Below, piece after piece: positions 59,958-64,000 of a stretch of DNA of 64,000 bases. Location: positions 20,175-84,174 of the forward strand of contig NZ_RQER01000008.1 in assembly GCF_004770615.1 (NCBI RefSeq), read 5' to 3'. The DNA comes from Leptospira langatensis. Its GTDB lineage: Bacteria; Spirochaetota; Leptospiria; Leptospirales; Leptospiraceae. The notes below the pieces were generated by a model. It saw nothing but the letters and a program-made list of their open reading frames with translations, did no database searches and was not told the DNA's origin. Numbering within the stretch: position 1 is the first letter of the stretch; each line of letters opens with the position of its first letter. Made by a program: the position numbers and the translations under genes.

Positions 59958-60650
59958 GTGATGTTTCCAATATCTTCTTCGTATATCCTAGCTGAGACAC
60001 TGCACAACCTCACTCTCGCAGAAGCGCAAACAAACGCTGATATCAGATTGCTAAGTCGAAAGGCCAAGAGCTCATCGGACTTACAAAACCAGGCCAAAGG
60101 ATCCATAATACTCAGGTGGATCCTTTATCTTTCCCATTTGGATGAAACTTTACCCGTAGGTCTTAAACCAGGAGAGACAAAGCTATTATTCTTCTTCACG
60201 GCCGCTTTCGGAGCCGGTCTAGGTTTATTTCAAAAAGAAATTCTAATAAATGTTGGAGTGCCTCATTTAGATAATCTTTTTGGGCCGGTTGCATGCTTGG
60301 TCTTCCTTCCGTTATATTCCCTAAGTTTATTGCGTTCGCTAGTAGTACGAAAACGAAGGAAAGATCTTATAAGGTTTCTTGGGAAACGCTTCAGTTACTA
60401 CGGATTAAGCGTTTATCTTGGAGTAAAAACGGAGGAAGAATTCAATTCTTACTTACAAGCAGAGTTTATTTCCATGGGTGATAAGTGGATGCTGAAAATT
60501 GGTGAATCAATCGCCGTTGCGCGACATATTGCATCGCATGGATGGGATACACCGGTCCAATCTCCCGTATTGAAACGCATGTTAATCAAAGAAAGGCTGA
60601 ATATTCAACGTCGTCCGAAATCGAAAAAAAGGAACAAAATTAGAAAATAG
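59958..60650 (+). CDS. two-TM membrane protein, 230 aa
   Basis: Starts with GTG. Hydrophobic helices lie near residues 75-95 (KLLFFFTAAFGAGLGLFQKE) and 103-125 (FGPVACLVFLPLYSLSLLRS), with basic cytoplasmic tails (SKKRNKIRK end). It resembles no known phage family. It may alter the membrane during lysogeny. It runs right up to the operator cluster at 60664. Confidence 0.5.
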   Translation: MMFPISSSYILAETLHNLTLAEAQTNADIRLLSRKAKSSSDLQNQAKGSIILRWILYLSHLDETLPVGLKPGETKLLFFFTAAFGAGLGLFQKEILINVGVPHLDNLFGPVACLVFLPLYSLSLLRSLVVRKRRKDLIRFLGKRFSYYGLSVYLGVKTEEEFNSYLQAEFISMGDKWMLKIGESIAVARHIASHGWDTPVQSPVLKRMLIKERLNIQRRPKSKKRNKIRK

Positions 60651-60663
60651 ACATAGACGTACA

Positions 60664-60711
60664 AATATACTCAGTATATTGTCAGTAAATACGGAAGATA
60701 CTGAGTATATC
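60664..60711. promoter_or_regulatory. repressor operator pair in front of the 60712 gene
   Basis: AATATACTCAGTATATT at 60664-60680 is identical to the operator before the XRE repressor gene (42687-42703). A degenerate copy GATACT-G-AGTATATC follows at 60697-60711, ending at the ATG. Two sites with centres about 32 bases apart suggest cooperative binding and repression of the downstream gene set in the lysogen. Confidence 0.65.
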
Positions 60712-60945
60712 ATGGCAAAAAGCAAAAAGAAATACTGCCGTGTCCGGCTATCCAAATACATCCATCTTCTGAAGGATGGAAAAGCAGAACACCCGGAAAC
60801 ATGGTGCGGCCAGGGTGCTGGAAAACTAACTCTGCATAACTCCACACGTACAACTTTGGATATTGCGAGTACCACCTGTCCGAATTGTTTAAGACGCCAA
60901 GATTATATTCCGAGCATCCAGCGTATCGTGAATGCGAGCCCCTAA
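60712..60945 (+). CDS. small zinc-finger-like early protein, 77 aa
   Basis: The ATG at 60712 directly follows the operator. A longer reading from TTG at 60679 would cross the operator and is unlikely. The product has a WCGQGAGKL part and a CPNCLRRQDY knuckle, with basic residues (KSKKKYCRVRLSKYIHLL). A short zinc-binding or DNA-binding protein under direct repressor control; a candidate antirepressor or early switch gene. Confidence 0.55.
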   Translation: MAKSKKKYCRVRLSKYIHLLKDGKAEHPETWCGQGAGKLTLHNSTRTTLDIASTTCPNCLRRQDYIPSIQRIVNASP

Positions 60946-60954
60946 GGAATTTGC

Positions 60955-61227
60955 ATGGAGCTTAACGAAAGAATAAAGAAGAAAGTCCGGGAAGAAATCC
61001 TAAAGCGGGATGTCTTTTATGAACCGATGGGACAAAGTATTATGCTCAAAGATGACGGATACCTCATTGATAACCTAAATTGTATAGGGCGAACGCTCGC
61101 CCGGATTCGCGGTTGGGGCCGTCTACGTTCCAAAAAAAGTGAACAAGAAGCAATGGAACTGCAAGACGGATTTGGTCTAGTGATGGCGGATCTGATAAAT
61201 CGATTTCGCAAAGGAGAGATCCAGTGA
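60955..61227 (+). CDS. small helical hypothetical protein, 90 aa
   Basis: The product is all-alpha and charged (NERIKKKVREEILKRDVF) with no motif. It sits 9 bp after the operator-controlled gene and overlaps the next gene by four bases. It is part of the same repressed operon. Confidence 0.5.
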   Translation: MELNERIKKKVREEILKRDVFYEPMGQSIMLKDDGYLIDNLNCIGRTLARIRGWGRLRSKKSEQEAMELQDGFGLVMADLINRFRKGEIQ

Positions 61228-61658
61228 ATTCGAAGCTGAAATCATCTTATCCGGAAAGGCTGTGCATCGAAAGGAGAGGGGCGGCATATTATGGTTTCTT
61301 ACCAGACTTCCCGGAATGTCAGGCGGAAACCAGTGACTCGGAAATAGAAGTTATAGATGCTTTAAAACACTGGCTTGCTCAAACGAAAGGAGCCAAGTCG
61401 CCCGCAGCAATTTCCTTTATCGTAATCACTCCGCAAGTATCTAAAATCATTGGCGATGCGGCGCATAATCACGGCCTTTCTATTATAGATTTGTTAAAGA
61501 AAGGAAGATATCCCGAGGTAGTCGTCGCGCGGAGAGAGGCTTTCTTGGCGTTGTTAGAGATCAAGCTTAGTAAATCGCAGATAGGCCGAATCTTTAATAT
61601 GGAGCACACCAGCGTTCTTTATTCGATACGACGGAGTAAGGAGGAATTGATCCGATGA
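61224..61658 (+). CDS. HicB-like domain fused to DnaA domain-IV-like HTH, 144 aa
   Basis: GTG start. Residues about 8-55 resemble HicB-like antitoxin folds (AAYYGFLPDFPECQAETSDS). Residues about 100-140 match DnaA domain IV (RREAFLALLEIKLSKSQIGR, FNMEHTSVLYSIRRSK), the double-strand DnaA-box binding HTH with the MEHTSV/DHTTV signature. The fusion is unusual. It may bind DnaA boxes and so interfere with, or copy, host initiation. It is encoded in the operator-controlled operon. Confidence 0.6.
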   Translation: MNSKLKSSYPERLCIERRGAAYYGFLPDFPECQAETSDSEIEVIDALKHWLAQTKGAKSPAAISFIVITPQVSKIIGDAAHNHGLSIIDLLKKGRYPEVVVARREAFLALLEIKLSKSQIGRIFNMEHTSVLYSIRRSKEELIR

Positions 61659-61852
61659 CGCACAATATTATTTTGTCTCGGCCAATGGACCATGAGTTGA
61701 TCCAAGGAGACTGCCAGGAAGCGAGAATCTTTCCAGCTTACTTTGGCCCTGAGGTTGGATCAAAAGTGGATGTTTACTGTGAAGTGCAATCAACGAAGGA
61801 AAAAACGCCAGATCATATATTTCGCGGGAATGGAATGAAGGTCCTCGCATGA
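61655..61852 (+). CDS. small hypothetical protein, 65 aa
   Basis: ATG overlaps the previous stop and its own stop overlaps the next ATG by four bases. Mixed alpha/beta with no motif. Function unknown. Confidence 0.5.
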   Translation: MTHNIILSRPMDHELIQGDCQEARIFPAYFGPEVGSKVDVYCEVQSTKEKTPDHIFRGNGMKVLA

Positions 61853-62613
61853 CAAATGAAAGATTCTTCGTAATTCCTGGGCCTCGCCATTGTAGTGGGA
61901 AAATATTGAGTAAATCTGGTACGTCGGACTGCGGACAGTTTATTCAGCTCGAAGCAGACAACGCTTCCGGGTGGTTTCGCCTTTCTGAAATAATAGAGAT
62001 TCCTCATGATTTTATTCAGAGCCAAGTAGTGATGGATAAGGACTCTGATAGGTTCGGAGTAATTAAGTCGTTGGATCCTGAATTTGCGGAAGGTTTTGGG
62101 GCAGTCCTCTCGTTCCTGGATGACGAGGCCCCCCAAGAAAAGCAAGTTTCTCTTCAAAGAGTCCTAAAGGTGCGACCGGATAACAAGATTATACCGTTGG
62201 TCAATGATAAGTCGCTTATAGCTCGGAATTCTAAGAAAGGAGTAGAACGGAAAAACCGTTTCGTATTCCAATCATTCATCCTCGACCGTGATAAAATAGG
62301 GGAATCCCAGTTTATTTCTATTCCGCGAGGTACGAACTTGATCGGAGTCTGGGTGGAAAGGACAATAAACCCTCCCCAAGAAATTATTCACGTTTCTGGT
62401 TTTTCTGACCGGGAGCAACCTATCGTAAAAAGGGAAATGCTAATTATTTCAACTCTTCGGGTTGCTTCCATTTCCGAAGTTGGTCTTTTACATCTCATAG
62501 GGCACACCAATATATCTGTTTCCAACTTTATGCAAGATGAACTGTTTATCTTCACAAAATGGCCGGAAAGAGATTGGAGTCCTGAATTTCAGGGAGTGGA
62601 ATCTCATGTTTGA
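61849..62613 (+). CDS. hypothetical protein, 254 aa
   Basis: A soluble, beta-rich protein (FFVIPGPRHCSGKILSKSG, RFGVIKSLDPEFAEGFGAVL), with no signal peptide. It overlaps the ASCH gene by eight bases. The function is unknown. Its neighbours suggest a nucleotide or RNA-metabolism role. Confidence 0.5.
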   Translation: MTNERFFVIPGPRHCSGKILSKSGTSDCGQFIQLEADNASGWFRLSEIIEIPHDFIQSQVVMDKDSDRFGVIKSLDPEFAEGFGAVLSFLDDEAPQEKQVSLQRVLKVRPDNKIIPLVNDKSLIARNSKKGVERKNRFVFQSFILDRDKIGESQFISIPRGTNLIGVWVERTINPPQEIIHVSGFSDREQPIVKREMLIISTLRVASISEVGLLHLIGHTNISVSNFMQDELFIFTKWPERDWSPEFQGVESHV

Positions 62614-63109
62614 ATATCCCGTTCTTTCCGTAAAGGAACCTTGGACCACTCTAGTCGCCATGGGTGTAAAGCCAATAGAAAACCGAAGTCGTTACTTTGG
62701 ATTCCGCGGTCCCGTATTGCTTCATTCTTCGTTGAGTGTCGATTGGGAAGCCATGGAAAACCCGGAATACGAGGAACTAATACGCGTATACCGAGAGAAT
62801 AACCACTTGGCGAAAGTTCTTATGTTACGACATAGCCGTGGTCACAACAGCAAGCTTTGGAACGCCCCTCTCCAAGCAATCACGGCCGTGACGATCATCA
62901 AAGATTGCCGAAGACCGGAAGAGATGTTGGATTCATTGGATCCTTGGTATGCTCAAGGACAAAACGCATTGTTCGTGGAACATTCGCGTCCTTTATCTAA
63001 GCCAATTCCCGTAAAAGGGAATCTGGGAATTTGGAAGTTTCGCACTGATATTAAAATCCCGGAGTTTGAGGAGGTGCATCAGTTATGGAAACAGCAAAGG
63101 GCCGTTTAG
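62606..63109 (+). CDS. ASCH-domain protein, 167 aa
   Basis: From the ATG at 62606 it begins YPVLSVKEPWTTLVAMGVKP, then IENRSRYFGFRGPVLLHSSL, the ASCH hallmark of Ser-x-x-x-Pro-Trp and Gly-x-Lys-x-x-Glu. ASCH domains bind RNA or modified nucleotides, some hydrolyse N4-acetylcytidine. A longer reading from 62537 has no ribosome site and was not taken. Possible role in protecting or sensing nucleotide pools. Confidence 0.65.
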   Translation: MFEYPVLSVKEPWTTLVAMGVKPIENRSRYFGFRGPVLLHSSLSVDWEAMENPEYEELIRVYRENNHLAKVLMLRHSRGHNSKLWNAPLQAITAVTIIKDCRRPEEMLDSLDPWYAQGQNALFVEHSRPLSKPIPVKGNLGIWKFRTDIKIPEFEEVHQLWKQQRAV

Positions 63110-63555
63110 TTAAGAACAGAAAATGGATGAGATACGACTATCCACCTGCTGGGGAGCTAACTGCTTTCGAAAAGGACGCTTTGTCTTTAACGGTAGGATT
63201 TAATATTCTGAAACCTGTCCCTCAGCCGTACTCACTTGAACAAATTGAATCCAAGAAAGGCAAGGCCCTAAACGGTTTTACCTTCTTCTTTTTTCATTTT
63301 GATACAGAACGCTCGGATGTTGATAGTTCCGTTCCGGCATGGTGGACAACCGGGCTTAGGCATGGCCCTGGAAGATTCGGAGAGCATGCAACGTATCCAA
63401 ACCGGACGCCCCGACCCGTTTATAAATCAAAACTCGATGCTCTGCTAGCACTCAGATATGAGGCATCTTGTCATTACGCAAAGCGATTGGCAATAATAGA
63501 TCAAGCGATCGCAAAAGAAGAATCATCGGAAGAAATTTTAGAACATTCAGCATAA
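63085..63555 (+). CDS. hypothetical protein, 156 aa
   Basis: The ATG overlaps the ASCH gene by 25 bases. The sequence has aromatic blocks (NGFTFFFFHFDTERSDVDSS), then WWTTGLRHGPGRFGEHATYP and a helical end. No family is recognised. Probably an early accessory protein. Confidence 0.45.
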   Translation: METAKGRLVKNRKWMRYDYPPAGELTAFEKDALSLTVGFNILKPVPQPYSLEQIESKKGKALNGFTFFFFHFDTERSDVDSSVPAWWTTGLRHGPGRFGEHATYPNRTPRPVYKSKLDALLALRYEASCHYAKRLAIIDQAIAKEESSEEILEHSA

Positions 63556-63566
63556 GGAGACAAGCA

Positions 63567-64000
63567 ATGAGTAAAAAGGAATATCAACCTAAGTTTATCT
63601 ATTTTGCAGCGAGCTGGAAACACAAACATGCCGTTGAATTGCTTACGGAGTATTATAGGGAACGAGGCTTTCTTGTGAACAGCTTCGTTGAATTAGAAGG
63701 GCAGTTCGAGACCAGCGAACACGGGCCTGGGATATCGTTGGACCAATGGATTAACAGTCCTGACGGTGAGAAATGCTTTCGGTTTGATATAGATTCGGCC
63801 ATGGGAGCAGATTTGGTAATTTATATTGGTCCTTCTGGTACAGACGCATGGGCAGAAGTAGGGGCCGCGTACGCAAAAGGAGTGCCAATCTTTGCTCTCT
63901 ATGCGAAGGGAGAGCAGTCCGGATTGATGCGCAGGATGGTAAGCAAGTGGTTTGATGACTATCTGAGTTGCTTTGAGGCATCGGTAAAACTATTACGACC
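63567..64000 (+). CDS. nucleoside 2-deoxyribosyltransferase-like protein (3' end beyond the window)
   Basis: ATG with a GGAGA ribosome site at 63556. The visible 144 residues include FRFDIDSAMGADLVIYIGPS and AWAEVGAAYAKGVPIFALYA. This is the typical strand-Asp and GxxxE-x-G-x-A-xxxGxP pattern of nucleoside 2-deoxyribosyltransferases and related phage proteins. The Glu in WAEVG would be the nucleophile. It continues past the right edge. Likely nucleotide salvage or modified-base synthesis. Confidence 0.6.
   Translation, partial: MSKKEYQPKFIYFAASWKHKHAVELLTEYYRERGFLVNSFVELEGQFETSEHGPGISLDQWINSPDGEKCFRFDIDSAMGADLVIYIGPSGTDAWAEVGAAYAKGVPIFALYAKGEQSGLMRRMVSKWFDDYLSCFEASVKLLR

Noticed and set aside
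60679..60711. TTG start at 60679 for the small zinc-finger-like gene
   Set aside because: The extra residues would be read through the repressor operator; the ATG at 60712 directly after it fits better.
1..64000. CRISPR arrays, rRNA genes and insertion sequences
   Set aside because: No regular spaced repeats of CRISPR type, no rRNA-like sequence and no transposase motif were seen by eye.

Overview
The window reads as most of the genome of a contractile-tailed (myovirus-type) temperate phage or plasmid-prophage. The host is probably a spirochaete, most likely Leptospira. The host call is inference. It rests on the general plan (a contractile-tail phage with its own ParA/ParB and no integrase in view, as known for leptophage LE1), on spirochaete-style short lipoproteins, and on an acyltransferase/7TM pair of a kind I associate with Leptospira. 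No host housekeeping genes are seen, so the replicon probably persists as an extrachromosomal, partitioned prophage. Both window edges cut through genes, so the replicon is larger than 64 kb or circular.

Layout. (1) 1-1600: accessory end with two coupled small genes, a lipoprotein and a small Cys-containing protein. (2) 1609-4805, minus strand: baseplate J, a gpI-like protein and a tail fibre. The fibre carries a textbook -1 frameshift signal leading into a Cys-rich extension. (3) 4872-26289, plus strand: baseplate (LysM/gp25 fusion, spike gpV, hub), a large zincin polyvalent protein, prohead protease, scaffold, major capsid protein, connector candidates, sheath, tube, tail chaperones with an A9 frameshift site, tape measure, fibres and a delta-60-like repeat protein. 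(4) 26342-33380: a patatin phospholipase, the isolated minus-strand portal gene, head-completion genes and a diderm-type lysis cassette (YkuD-like endolysin candidate, holin, small lipoprotein, u-spanin candidate). (5) 33503-37139: accessory genes, namely a secreted thermonuclease, a minus-strand membrane-protein cassette, an SRAP protein and a secreted protein.

(6) 37231-42671: maintenance and decision region, with a winged-helix Rep candidate, repeat-rich non-coding DNA, ParB, a parS candidate, ParA, a LuxI/FeeM-like acyltransferase next to a 7TM protein, and an XRE repressor with a perfect 17-bp operator. (7) 42853-48409: early genes, including a Sak4-like ATPase whose P-loop has been replaced, SSB, a replication initiator, a DnaC-like loader and two replication-associated proteins. 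(8) 48477-53600: a tRNA-like element, a DnaQ-type exonuclease, two DNA methyltransferases, an HNH-like protein and two ParB-like proteins. (9) 53582-59914: small proteins, then terminase small and large subunits, a dNTP diphosphohydrolase-like protein and a PD-(D/E)XK nuclease. (10) 59958-64000: a second copy of the repressor operator in front of a run of small genes, including a HicB-like/DnaA-domain-IV fusion, an ASCH protein and a deoxyribosyltransferase-like protein.

How it fits together: ParABS and Rep would maintain the prophage, and the XRE protein would silence at least two promoters through the shared operator. The acyltransferase/7TM pair could supply a population or host-state signal to that switch. 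After induction, the Sak4/SSB/initiator/loader set replicates the DNA, the terminase packages it into the capsid, and the patatin, endolysin, holin and spanin genes could open a double-membrane cell.
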